Origin: Antedon mediterranea
Lineage: Eukaryota > Echinodermata > Crinoidea > Comatulida > Antedonidae
Direction: 5' to 3'
DNA: 60,000 nt
Assembly (NCBI RefSeq): GCF_964355755.1
Contig: NC_092680.1
Location: forward strand, 16,099,001-16,159,000
The notes beneath the pieces are model-generated. The model made no database searches. It was not told the origin of the DNA and worked only from the letters and a program-made list of their open reading frames with translations. A program made the translations under genes and the position numbers. Shown one piece after another: positions 32,451 to 44,319 of this stretch; the first letter of the stretch is position 1, and each line of letters begins with the position of its first letter.

Positions 32451-34040
32451 CTAGATGGCACGCTCGCTTCGCTCGCGTACCATCTAGGTCGTGCCCACAG
32501 ATGGTTCTCGAATACACAGTATTTCCAGCGAGAAAAAAATGGAGATTTCAAATGTACGTACCGCAGGACTATAATACATTGTCGTTTACAGAAACGAATA
32601 AATATACACAATGATTTATGTAGTCAACCAAAATTAGCACCCTGGGAATTACTTCCGAGAGAGAAACAAAATGAGTCAAATTTTTTTATTTGGACTCATT
32701 TAAACAAACCCAATTTGTGTTTTGTATGTAACATTAAGGGTTGAGGGATGGGGGAAGAAGATAGGTACAAAGAGGAAACATTTTAAAATATATTCTTATC
32801 CACTCAGTAACGAAATATTGTTTTTAATGTTTTATAGGCCTATAAATAATATACCACTAAATACAGTAAAACATTTACGATTTAATACGGTACTTTGTTA
32901 AAACTCTCACTGTCATAGTCGATTGAAATAGTAAAGTACATGTAACGATACACCACTACGACGTTTATATATTTTTAAATTATTAATTAATACAAACTTT
33001 GAGAAGCAACTGTCAGTAATAACGTTTATTTATTTGTATATTATATGTTTATAATCTAACAGTAGGGCCTACCCACACTCACAGTAATAAAGTTTATTTG
33101 TATATATTTTTATATTACATCTAACAGTACCAACACTCACAGTAAGAAATTTGCGATTCAAATTGCGATCAAAAGTGGTTAATACCTTAACAGTATTGTA
33201 CAGCATTGCAATACTATTTATGTTTATTCTCCAAGGGGGCCCATAAATCTAAATCTATACCTTTATGGTTAAACCAAATAATTTGGAATGTTTATTTGTA
33301 TATTATATGTTTATAATCTAACAGTAGGGCCTACCCACACTCACAGTAATAAAGTTTATTTGTATATATTTTTATATTACATCTAACAGTACCAACACTC
33401 ACAGTAAGAAATTTGCGATTCAAATTGCGATCAAAAGTGGTTTTAACCATTAAAATACCTTAACAGTATTGTACAGCCAGGGAACTCCCTGGTACAGCAT
33501 TGCAATACTATTTATGTTTATTCTCCAAGGGGGCCCATAAATCTAAATCTATACCTGTATGGTTAAACCAAATAATTTGGAATGTTCCATTCATCACAAA
33601 TCAATACATTTGTAAAAACGTATATTAAATGTATCAAAATAGTATTTTTTAAAGAAAATCGGCCTGTCTTCAACATTATGATGCTGTACTCGAACTGTTC
33701 AACCGGTTTTCAGCTATTAAAAACAATTATCGTAGGAGGAGATAGGAAAATGCGAAGCCTCCTCGCATTTTTGTGGCGGGTATTTTTCAAGATGGACATC
33801 CATTAGACAGTGTATACCACGATCGGAAAACACCCCTATTTGGGGCAAATCGTTGAACCTAAATTCGTTTTAATCGTCAATAACTAATTATCTAACTTAA
33901 TTTAATTAGTAAACAGGGTTACATCAGGTGGTTAAAATCAGTACCGAAAGTACGAACCAACTTTATATACCATCGAGTAAAAATTCTAGAAGTAAGGCGC
34001 GATTTACCGAATTTTGCCCTTACGTAAATTTATATATAGA
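32451..34040 (-). mobile_element. Non-autonomous Helitron, copy B (1590 bp)
   Basis: Same ends as copy A. It contains a 262-bp internal direct duplication: 33029 onward recurs at 33291 onward. Its minus-strand 5' TC directly abuts the CTAG end of copy C, so B and C are head to tail without spacer. Confidence 0.8.
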
Positions 34041-36600
34041 CTAGATGGCACGCTCGCTTCGCTCGCGTACCATCTAGGGGTGCTCACAGATGGTTCTCGA
34101 ATACAGTAGAATCCACGGATGGGGACTTTTTTGGGACACTAAACAAAAACGGAAGTGTCCCCCTAATTGGGGTATTCAGAAATAGAGACAACAAAACCAA
34201 TACTGAATTCCATAAAGGACAATTAATTTATGTGGATTAAAGAAATTAGGGAGAAATGGAAATGTATGTACGGGAATTGGGCGACACGTGGTGGTGGTGA
34301 TGGAACCGCAGTAATAAAGTTGATTGTATTTATATATTATAAGAACCAAACTAAATAAATAGACCTAGACATTCTGCGAAATGAAAATCGGAAATGCAAG
34401 CTCCTATTCAGTGAAAAATTAAACTGTAGTCTACCTAAATATTTAGGGCAAATCATCGGTTGTGGTGTTGAAATTCCTGTAAACATTTGTGTGAACCAAA
34501 CTGGGTCGAATTTCTGTCATGAGTACTGATTTGTTGGCCTGTGATTTATGACGCCTAAGGGATCTATCTAGACTTATTTTTTAGAATAATGTACGTACCT
34601 GTCAGATACAATTGTCTTGTGTCGTATAATAAATAAGTACTGTAATAGTTACTGAAGTTACTATTACAAATCTCGTCAATGAAAACACGAAAATGTATAT
34701 GCACTTACTTATGAAAACGTATACAGTATTATACTCAGTTATTGAAACAGTAGGTTTAAAAGTTTCGTTTGTCTGTAAAATGATGTAATCAAGCTGTTTA
34801 CATGAGTCTTAATTTATAAGCACATCAATAATAAAATAGTTTATCTATCCTGTAATTGGCGAGATTATGGTCGCTGTTGAATGAAATAAAGCCAATCGGT
34901 ATCATATTTGTACAGAAACGTTTTCGCGGCCGAAGGGTGTAACCTAAATTCGTTGTATTATCGTCAAGAACTAACTGTAACTAAACTTACATAGAAAGTA
35001 GGGTATCATAAATTTGGCCTTAGCACTCGGGGGAGTGGCTAAGATGAAGTCCGTGGGACTACTAAATATAAATTGTAATGAACCTCGAGGGACATAAATA
35101 GGAATATTTCATGTTTCATTATCAATGTATAATAAATGGAAACTGTTTACCGATTCAAATAATAGAAATTGGTTTTTAACATTTTCCGAACCTATTGCAA
35201 GTTTATTCTCAAAGGGCCCATATATTTACCTACCGTATGTGTTAAACCAAGGGCTCATAAATTTACCTACAGTACTTGTGTTAAACCAAACTCTGGCAGA
35301 CTGAGAGATTGGGATGTTCCATTCATCGCAAATCAATACATTTGTATAATCGTATATTAAATCTATCAAAATAGTATTTTTTAAAGAAAATCGGCCTGTC
35401 TTCAACATTATGATGGTGTACTCTAGCAATCTATCAAAATAGTATTTTTTAAAGAAAATCGGCCTGTCTTCAACATTATGATGGTGTACTCTAGCTGTTC
35501 AACCGGTTTTCAGCTATTAAAAACAATTATCGTAGGAGGAGATAGGAAAATGCGAAGCCTCCTCGCGCTATGTAACATTAGGGTTGAGGGATGGGAAAGC
35601 GGATAGGTACAGAGAGGAACAATTTTTAAATATATTCTTTATCCACTGAGTAACGAAATATTTTGTTCATGTTTTATAGGCCTATAAATAATATACCTCT
35701 AAATACAGTAGGCCTAAAACATTTGCGATTTAATACTTTGTTAAAACTGTCACTGTCATAATCAATTGAAATATTAAAGTACATGTCACGATACACCACT
35801 ACGACGTTTATATTTTTGGTAATTATTAATTAATACAAACGTTGAGAAGGAACTGTCAGTATAAAGTTTATTTGTATATCTAACAGTAGGGCCTATCCAC
35901 AGTCTCAGTAATAAAGTTTATTTGTATATATTTTTATATTACATCTAACAGTACGAACATTCACAGTAAGAAATGTTCGATTCAAATGAAAAATAGTTAA
36001 TAGGTATTTACAGTATTGTCAAAGTATTGCAAGTTTATTCTCAAAGGGCCCATATATTTACCTACCGTATGTGTTCAAGGGCTCATAAATTTACCTACAG
36101 TACTTGTGTTAAACCAAACTCTGGCAGACTGAGAGATTGGGATGTTCCATTCATCGCAAATCAATACATTTGTATAATCGTATATTAAATCTATCAAAAT
36201 AGTATTTTTTAAAGAAAATCGGCCTGTCTTCAACATTATGATGGTGTACTCTAGCTGTTCAACCGGTTTTCAGCTATTAAAAACAATTATCGTAGGAGGA
36301 GATAGAAAAATGCGAAGCCTCCTCGCATTTTTTTGGCGGGTATTTTTCAAGACGGACATCCATTAGACAGTGTATACCACGATCGGAAAACACCCCTATT
36401 TGGGGCAAATCGTTTAACCTAAATTCGTTTTAATCGTCAATAACTAATTATTTAACTCAATTTAATTAGTAAACAGGGTTACATCAGGCGGTTAAAATCA
36501 GTACCGAAAGTACGAACCAACTTTACATACCATCGAGTGAAAATTCTAGAAGTAAGGCGCGATTTACCGAATTTTGCCCTTACGTAAATTTATATATAGA
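34041..36600 (-). mobile_element. Composite Helitron, copy C (2560 bp)
   Basis: Bounded by the family hairpin (34041) and the TC end (36600, followed by T, giving the A/TC context). The interior is a patchwork: about 370 bases around 35200-35570 are repeated at 36020-36340, and a 70-base stretch is doubled at about 35360-35500. About 34110-35150 is sequence not found in the other copies. A TAGGCCTA gain lies at 35709-35716. Confidence 0.75.
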
Positions 36601-36835
36601 TGCCAAGTCAATTTTGATAAATAGCAGTTTTTAAAGTCCTCACTCGCGTTGATGTTACGCTAGGCCTAGGCAGCCAAGCACCAAGCAACTCAAATTTACT
36701 GCAGTCATATTTTGGACGCGCCTCAATATTTCGTTGCCATGCGAAACAGATTTTTTTATGGCTTACGAAAACGAATACGTGTGCGTGATGTATCCGTTTT
36801 CGTTATCGTATTCGTAAGATTGCGAAACCTCTCTA

Positions 36836-37309
36836 TTATAACAATGTTTTAACGATGTATTGTCATCTTGAAGTGTATTCGGACTAACCAATTTTTTGAA
36901 GAACAAGTTGGTCTTTTATTACATTTTAATGGTATCTATTCAGTCACATTATGAACAAAAAAATTATTTGCGATTAAGGGTATTGACCAATCATAGAATT
37001 TTCCTATAAAACATGCGAAAAACAACACTCGAAACTATTTGACTATACATATCAACCTATTTCATTAAAAAGTGGCCAAAGGCAAAAGAAAAATAGATTT
37101 TCTTCATGCTTTGGTAATTAATCACACTTTAGGTAAATATAACAAAACTGAAATATTGTTTTAATTAATGGGTGTGTGATTTTCACCAAATATTTTACCA
37201 TTTTGACATGTGAATTTTAGCGTTTAATTATATATGGCACGAAAAAGAATTTGTGAATTGTTTTTGTGACATCTTTTTGTACCAATCTTGTTCTTATGTA
37301 AAACAAAAA
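36836..37309. other. Right flank of TIR element, no gene seen
   Basis: Continues the dispersed repeat interrupted at 32192 (atgttttaacgatgtattgtcatcttgaa) and then AT-rich unique sequence. Confidence 0.45.
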
Positions 37310-37413
37310 TTAAAACCAGTACCAAGATTCTAACCAACTTTATCATCGAGTAAACATTCTAGGAATAACGCAAGATTTACCGAATTTTTTCCTTACGTAA
37401 ATTTATATATAGA
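37310..37413 (-). mobile_element. Helitron fragment, copy D
   Basis: About 104 bases of the Helitron 5' end (minus strand TC at 37413, preceded by A in that orientation). The rest is missing. Confidence 0.7.
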
Positions 37414-37539
37414 TTATTATTGATCAACAGATATTTAATCTCTACAGTAATGGAAGAAAATATGAAAGAAAATTATCAGAATCAGATTCTTCAATGAACA
37501 CATGTAATTCCGACAGTTTGAAAAAGAAAATTGATCGCG

Positions 37540-38060
37540 CAAATAATGTTTACGTTTCAACATATTTTTATTTATTACATATTTCTATGGTATCAAAAAC
37601 ATATTTTTAATAAACATTTGATTTAAAATTGTGTATTTATATTATACAATTAACTGGTGAAAAAATGGGCATGATGTGATTTATAATTAAAGAGCTATGT
37701 TAGATTTTGTGTAATTTTGCGATTAACCAACACATTTTTATTTTTTTACACGTTTCCATGATAACAAAAACATATTTTTCGTATTTTATTAAAAATTGTG
37801 TATTTATAGTATACAGTTAAATAGTGAAAAAAAAGGGCATTATGTGATTCATAATTAAAGAACTATCTTTGATTTGTATGTATTTTTGCGATAAAACGAC
37901 AAATTTTTATTTTATTACACGTTAACAACATGGTTACAAAAACATATTTTTTAATAAAGTTTTGATGGAAAATGATGTATTTATATTATATAATTAACTG
38001 GTGAAAAAATGTGCATAATGTGATTAATAATTAAAGAGCTATGTTAGATTTTTGTGTATT
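37540..38060 (+). repeat. About 170-bp tandem repeat, three units
   Basis: The marker gtgaaaaaa.(t)g.gcat.atgtgatt begins at 37657, 37824 and 38001, giving periods of 167 and 177. Units share attaaagagctatgttagat and aacaaaaacatattttt. Confidence 0.75.
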
Positions 38061-38694
38061 ATATTACATTCAAATATTACCTATTTGCATTATGTATTAT
38101 GATAAAACAATTTTTTTTTATTGGCAAAAGTTTTATAGAACATTATGCATTTACATCAATCATATCAATAACAGTTGAAAAAACTAAGTTGGTACAATTT
38201 ATGGTTGTCTTACGTGCTGTCCGTTTGGCCAATATGAACCCCTAGCAGAAATCGATGTAAGAATACAATACAACAAAATGTTAATACCCCAAAACGTAGT
38301 GTGTATTGCCGTACGATATAATTATTATAGGTATTATACATATGTACAATGGAGCTAGGCTGAATTCAAAACTTCACTTGACCGAACATATGGAAAGGTA
38401 AACGTTTGTTTGTTTGTGCAATTACTAGGCATGGTCGTTTGTAGACGTTAATATAGAAAGTTAGCTTTTATATTTTACTTAGAAGTAGAAGTATATTTTT
38501 TAAAAAAATTAATAAAATAATGTATATTATTAAAACTAGAATTTAACTCGTCACTTTGTCCTAATATATATAAATGAAATTAACAGTGTCCCAGTAAAAT
38601 ATATCACACCGTAAGGAAAACTGGATACTCGAAGTAATATCTGATATAAGGTGAGAAATGCTAGTCTGTTATCGCTCGACATACCATACCAAGG
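38061..38694. other. Intergenic, no gene seen
   Basis: AT-rich; nothing supported. Confidence 0.45.
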
Positions 38695-40770
38695 TTCTAG
38701 GACACCTACCCCCCTAGACAGTTACCCCCCAGATGTTTACCACCCGGACAACTACCCCCTTAGGAGAACTACCTCCCGGACAACTACCCCCTTAGGAGAA
38801 CTACCCCCCGGACAACTACCCCCTTAGGACAACTACCCCCTTAGGATAACAACCCCCCGGACAACTACCCCCCGGACAACTACCCCCTTAGGAAAACTAC
38901 CCCCTTAGGATAACTACCCCCGGGTAACTACCCCCGGTCAACTACCCCCACCCCCAATCCAAAAGTAGACAAATATATAGGACCGGTTTCTGTAAAAATG
39001 AAATCATCTGTTTTTAACGGGTGTTTCGAAACTAGAGACCCGAGACCAGAGACCTGACACGAGACCCAATACGAAAAGGGAGACCTATATTTGGGTCTCC
39101 CTTTTCGTATATTAGGGTCTCCCTTTTTGTATAGTGTGGTCTCTCTTTTCGTATAGTGGGGTCTCCCTTTTCTTATAGTGGGTCTCCCTTTTCGTATATT
39201 TGGGTCTCCCATTTTGTATATTTGGGTCTCCCTTTTCGTATATTTGGGTCTCCCTTTTCGTATATTTAGGTCTCCCTTTTCGTATATTAGGGTCTCCCTT
39301 TCGTATAGTGGGGTCTCCCTTTTCGTATAGTGGGGTCTCCCTTTTCGTACGTGGGTCTCCCTTTTCGTATATTTAGGTCTGCCTTTTCGTATTGGGTCTC
39401 GGGTCTCTGGTCTCTGGTCTCGGGTCTCTAGTTTCGAAACACCCGTTTTTAACCGATTATTCTGTTTAACAGCACGCTAGACCCTAGATGTGCTAGATTT
39501 AAAGTACCGTATTTATTGACAAAACGGCCTGGGCTGTTTATTGTTTAGGTGGTTTTTAGGTGGACATTTATTGGAAGAAAGTTGTTTATTCAATGGGAGG
39601 GGGTATAATCTAATGGAAATAGACGCCGATTATTCCATATGATGTTTCATGGGAGTGACATGATCACCGTTTATTTGAGGGGAATTTATTTAAAGATCGC
39701 CGTTTATTCGGTGAGTGAACATTGAGGTCAAATATCCAAAGTGATATTATTCTTCAAGTGTACAAAAATACATATATGACAAATTTGAGACAAAAATTAA
39801 TTCTTTTAAGACCAGTGGTTATCGAAGCATTGTCCTGACGCAAAAATTATTATTATTATTAGCGAACCCAGTCTTTACAGTAAATACAGGGAGTACTATA
39901 TAATACGTTCGACTATCCTATGATCATGTGTGACAATCTTAAGTTTATACCAGGCTATATTTATGTTCAATCTTTTACTTTTGTTTGATAATAATAATGA
40001 ATAGTAATTCGTCAAAGTAACGAATTAAAATATAGTTATTAATTCCTATTATACACTGTTGCAGAGTCAGGTTGTTGAATGGTCTGGATGGTAGTTGTCC
40101 GTCCGGGGGTAGTTGTTCTAAAGGGATAGTTTTCTGGGTGGTAGTTGTCCAGGGGTTAGTTGTCCTACGGAGGTAGTTGTCCTAAAAGATTATTTGCCCT
40201 CGGAGTATTGTCCAGGTCCAGGAGGTAGTTGTCCTACGGGGAGTATTGAGTCAGAGGTAGTTGTCCGCGGGGTAATTACCCGGGGGGGGGGGGGTAATTG
40301 TCAGGGGGTAATTGTTCCTAGGGGTATTGTCCGGGGAGAATTTCCAGGGGTTAGTTGTCCTACGGAGGTAGTTGTCCTAAAAGATTATTTGCCCTCGGAG
40401 TATTGTCCAGGAAGTAGTTGTCCTACGGGGAGTATTGTGTCAGAGGTAGTTGTCCGCGGGGTAATTACCCGGAGGGGGGGGGGGGGGTAATTGTCCGGGG
40501 TAATTATCTGGGGGAAATTGTTCCTAGGGGGTAATTGTCACTAGGGGGTAATTTTCCCTAGGGGGTAATTGTCCGGGAGTAGTTGTCCGGGGGGTAGTTG
40601 TCCGGGAGGTAGTTGTCCGGGGGGTAGTTGTCCTAAGGGGGTTGTTGTCCTAAGGGGGTACTTTTCCGGGGGGTATTGTCCTAAGGGGGTAGTGGTCCAG
40701 GTGGTGGTTGTCCACGGGGTAGTTTTCCGGGGGGTAAATGTCCAGGGGGTGAATATCCGGATACGCATAC
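38695..40770. mobile_element. Fold-back-like structure with opposed ACTACCCCC minisatellites
   Basis: The left arm (38695-38950) is a run of about 16-17-bp units (GGACAACTACCCCCTTA). The right arm (40080-40770) holds the same units in reverse complement (GGTAGTTGTCCTAAGGGGG). Arms made of opposed tandem repeats are typical of fold-back elements. The interior contains a second fold-back element (39019-39444) and AT-rich sequence with no transposase. I could not fix exact ends or a target duplication. ORFs in the arms are repeat artefacts. Confidence 0.55.
39019..39444. mobile_element. Fold-back element, 426 bp, with 9-bp target duplication
   Basis: Perfectly inverted ends (GGGTGTTTCGAAACTAGAGA and its complement), then arms of gagacc repeats and a middle of about 13 units of GGGTCTCCCTTTTCGTATA. 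It is flanked on both sides by GTTTTTAAC (39010-39018 and 39445-39453), a 9-bp duplication. Nine-base duplications are known for fold-back and Mutator-type elements. Confidence 0.8.
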
Positions 40771-40889
40771 CAATGTGTAATGTGGTTTGCGGTTACTATA
40801 GTGCCTGTCTGTTAAAAAATGTTTGTGTCGTTAATATCTTCCTACGAGAGGATTTATGTATGGGCCTTGTAATGTGGAGCAGGGTTGGT

Positions 40890-41090
40890 GAAATCTGTCC
40901 ATAATATGGTACTTTTCTGTCCATAATAGGTTACTTTCTGTCCATAATAGGGACTAGAGGGCGCTGTTGTTTGTCCAAAATAGGTAACTTTCATAATTTG
41001 CTGTCCAAAATAGGTGACTTTTTTGTCCACAATAGGGGATTTTATTGCAGTAGTGCGCCATCCATTGTGTTGTCCACAATAGTTGATTTT
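40890..41090 (+). repeat. TGTCCAnAATAGG minisatellite
   Basis: About eight loosely spaced units (tgtccataatagg, tgtccaaaatagg, tgtccacaatagg), each followed by tnacttt. No gene. Confidence 0.75.
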
Positions 41091-41189
41091 TTGGCGTACT
41101 CGTACGTACGTAGTTTATTTCGCGAGTAGAAGTAATACTAATTTGCTTTCTGTTCAGACTTCGAGGCTACCTATGAGGCCTAATGGGTG

Positions 41190-41760
41190 CAGGTCAAGTC
41201 GGCCCCAAACCGTCTCGGCCAAAGTCAAGTCGGCCCCAAGTCAAGTCGGCCCCGAGTCAACTCGGCCTCAAGTCAACTCGGCCTCACGTCAACTCGGCCT
41301 CACGTCAACTCGGCCAAAAACTAATCGGTCAACTCGGCCACAATAAAGTATGGAACGCAAAAAGTGCTTAATATTATTATGATTATTACTATCCACTCTT
41401 TAAAAAAAATTAAGAAATAAGAAAATAAAAAAATGATATCATTGCCGATATGAATAGAAGTACCCGCGTTTTACAAAAACACGTGCAGGTACCACATTTT
41501 AGTAAATCGAAGACCATCATGGAGCTATTATAGCTCCATGGTTCCACCATTTAGCCATAGAAAAATGATCGTACTGTACATATCGTTTTTGTCCATGATT
41601 TGCGTTTTAAAAAAAGGGGAATCCCCCGGTCAGCGAAAACACGTAGCAGTTGTAGATATCGAAATAGCTGCCAAAGGCACAGGGAGGCGCAGCTACGAAT
41701 TGGTTTCAGATGTTGTCGCCTAATCAAATGCATACACTGAAGAAATCTACGCGTGATTCA
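41190..41760. mobile_element. Partial element with TCGGCC minisatellite, related to 9330-10969
   Basis: The left part (about 41195-41345) is a run of AAGTCGGCCCCAAGTC-type units. About 41595-41730 (aaaaaggggaatccccc, acgtagcagttgtagat, gaattggtttcagatgt) is similar to the minus strand of 10130-10300 inside the fold-back-like element near Ig copy 2. A 23-base hairpin (catggagctat t atagctccatg) lies at about 41518-41541. Short ORFs here have no recognisable domain. Confidence 0.5.
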
Positions 41761-42955
41761 ACCATAGAGTTAACATTAATTAATACCTCAATGATTCAAC
41801 CAAATAATTCAACCAAACAATCTTATTACACCTAATATATGTCCTAAAGCCCTTGGCAATCTAATTGACAATCACCTCAGGTTGTTACGGAAACTCCAAT
41901 CAAAAAGCATCATACTTTTAGATCTCCAAAAATGGGCGGTCATAAACTGCATTTCCTTCATCATGTTCATGAGGTGGCCAGCTGTATTGTTGTATTTCAT
42001 TGAATAATTTATATTTCTATATAACATAATAAAAATCTACATTTAAATTATAACTCACATCCATGCGTTTTTGTTTTTTTCTTTCAGTATTGTTTATTTG
42101 CTCCCATTGCAGTGCACGGTGTAGTGGAGCTTGGATTAGCCTTGTGTGGAAGGTGCTGATGCTCAACATACTGCCATGAAGTATCTGCGTAAACTTTCAT
42201 GGGGAGCATCGTTGTATTAATGGTGATTTTTGTACCTATCAGTCTCTTTTGAGACTCTTCCAGGGAGTCCTGGTTGTTTTTTTTTTATCTCAGTTTCATG
42301 TGGGTAAGTGAACATTCTTCCTTATTTCCTGCACTTTGGTGGGCTGCTCTTGGCGGTGCCTTGGCACCTGCCGCGGGCTAGTTTTATCTGAGCATCCCTG
42401 TTGTGCTTACTTAGAATTGGAAAATTATTGCTATATAACTTATATTTGCTTATGACTTTTATGTGCAGTTTTACATGGGTGAATGTTCATTTACTAATTA
42501 AACTATTTAAGCCAGAACTTACGTTGTATGCGTCTTTATTTATTATTCTATGAGTTTGTTAATTGCCGCAGTCTCCGAGTAGCAAAAACTAATTTGCATT
42601 TATTTTACTACCTATAATGCATATTAAAACGTTAACGCTATAAACTGATGAATGATGAATGTGCTCTTTTGTTGTTTAGATGTCTTAACATGATGATAAA
42701 ATATCACATTTTATGTTAAATGTTAGTTTTTTGTTTGTTTTATAGATACATTCTATAATTTGTAAATATTGACATTTGACTCTTAATCGCAAAGGATAAG
42801 GAAACATTCCTGTTTAATTTATTTCAAGAGACAATTTTGTTGGATTAAGTTTATGTTTTTGTTTATTGAAAATGTATTAAACAATTGTTATGAAAAACAG
42901 AACAATATTTAGCTTAAAATGATTTAGACAAGGATAATATATTAGTTATACTCAC
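41761..42955. other. Intergenic or intronic, no exon identified
   Basis: Low coding signal. If the Ig exons at 42956 and 50180 belong to one gene, this is intron sequence 3' of the second Ig exon, and the remaining exons are not recognisable here. Confidence 0.4.
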
Positions 42956-43267
42956 ATAGTACTGTAAATGAAGCATAGTCACTAGCAGCATTTTGCTTAT
43001 CCGTGATGATTGTACACTGATAGTAGCCTGAATCATTTACTTCAACATTTGCTATTATAAGATCATTATAGCTGGATAAGCTGTATCGACCATTAGTTGT
43101 CTGTCCTGTTTTAGACACTAGAACCTCTCCTACTGTATTGCCATCCTTATCGACTTTTGTCCAATTAAGTTGACTCAATAATTCATCTGACACAATTTTA
43201 CAGGCTATCGTTGCATCTTCACCAATTTTGACTGGATCAGGAACCACGACATTCACCGATGTAATAA
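42956..43267 (-). CDS. V-type Ig-domain exon (phase 1-1)
   Basis: A 312-base exon between a pyrimidine-rich acceptor (ttgtttttag, ending 43268) and a donor (tat/gtgagt at 42956/42955). Both borders are phase 1, the usual symmetry of Ig exons. It encodes a complete V-like domain: GEDATIACKIV with the first Cys, LNWTKV with the Trp, and NDSGYYQC with the second Cys, ending DYASFTVLC. It has no leader or membrane segment of its own. The next Ig exon upstream on the same strand is 7 kb away at 50180-50539. The two are probably successive domains of one spliced receptor; this is inferred from strand, phase and domain type. Confidence 0.75.
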
Positions 43268-43789
43268 CTAAAAACAATTAAAATGATTTTTCGCTTGTAG
43301 CAGCGAGAACGCACATTCCATGCCCGTCACAATAGGCTTGCCAACGCATTATTCGCTTGCAGTGGCAAGAACGCACAGTATTATACCTATTATGATTTTA
43401 CTACTAGTCTGCTAGGTCGGTGGCAGTAGGGGGGGGGGGGTACTACCACCGAAAGGGGACAAATTGCCTCCACCTTTTCTATACCAAAGATTGTATAGCG
43501 CCGCTATGCTGCGCAAGATAAACAACTGTTGCCAAGCTCCTATCTAATAATACTACGGCCCTATAAATCCCTGGAAGCCATTCGGGCGGACAAAATACCC
43601 GGATGAACATAGTGTAACGAAAATCCGTTCTCGGGTTCGTTCCCTTTGGGGAAGGGTCTGCGGTACCACGGTACACTCGAATGAAACAAACAAATCAATT
43701 ACAATTTCTGGAGTGACCTCCTTTATTCTTCTATGATTCCAAATTATTGGTAACAACCGATTAAAATAATTAATTAGATTAGTTCTGCT

Positions 43790-44315
43790 ATTACGCCGGA
43801 CTTGAAACAACAGCGTAACCACCAGTAATGACGTAACCTCCAATAGTAGCGTAACCACCAACAACGGCGTAACCTCCAACATGCACGTAACCACCAACAA
43901 TGGGGTAACCTCCAACAGCACGTAACCACCAACAATGGTGTAACCTCCACAGCAACGTAACCACCAACAAGGGTGTAACCTCCAACAGCAACGTAACCTC
44001 CAATAATGGTGTAACCTCCAACAGCACGTAACCACCAACAATGGTGTAACCTCCACAGCAACGTAACCTCCAATAATGGCGTAACCTCCACAGCAACGTA
44101 ACCACCAACAATGGTGTAACCTCCACAGCAACGTAACCACCAACAACGGCGTAACCACGTACCGGCTAACAGGGTAACCACCAGTAGTCTTAACCACTGG
44201 CTAATAGGTGTACCCACCAGCAAAGCAGTATCACAACCACAGGGTGTACCACGGGCTAACTGTATCTCAAGCAGTAACACAACCAGTAGGTGCAACCTCC
44301 GGCTCAGCTATCTCA
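43790..44315 (-). repeat. 15/30-bp GTAACC minisatellite
   Basis: Alternating units GTAACCACCAACAATGGT and gtaacctccaacagcaac, about 15 bases each. The overlapping long minus-strand ORFs (GGYVAVEVTPLLVVT-like repeats) are artefacts of the repeat. The array continues as longer diverged units to about 44315 and resumes after 45166. Confidence 0.85.
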
Positions 44316-44319
44316 AATA

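Larger units (their letters stand above)
32193..36833. mobile_element. TIR element split by two Helitrons
   Basis: Ends are inverted repeats (GGGAGGTTTCGCAACCTTAC on the left; its imperfect complement ends 36833), extending about 38 bases and including acgaatacgataacgaaaacg. The element's own sequence is about 500 bp (32193-32450 and 36601-36833); the middle is Helitrons B and C. Flanking sequence (ggatcaaagttaaaaattg... and ...atgttttaacgatgtattg) is continuous at 30600-30660, so the insertion is clear. TA on each side is either a target duplication or part of the TIR. Confidence 0.75.

Noticed and set aside
33582-33806. A 74-residue ORF repeated in Helitron copies
   Set aside because: It recurs only because the Helitron copies are homologous (33582, 53587). 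It has no domain and no conserved start context.
40194-40904. ORFs with SCPGGSCPGG-type repeats
   Set aside because: Translation of the GGTAGTTGTCC minisatellite arm.
43553-44295. A 214-residue minus-strand repetitive ORF and overlapping ORFs
   Set aside because: They arise from the 15/30-bp minisatellite; no start, domain or splice context supports a gene.
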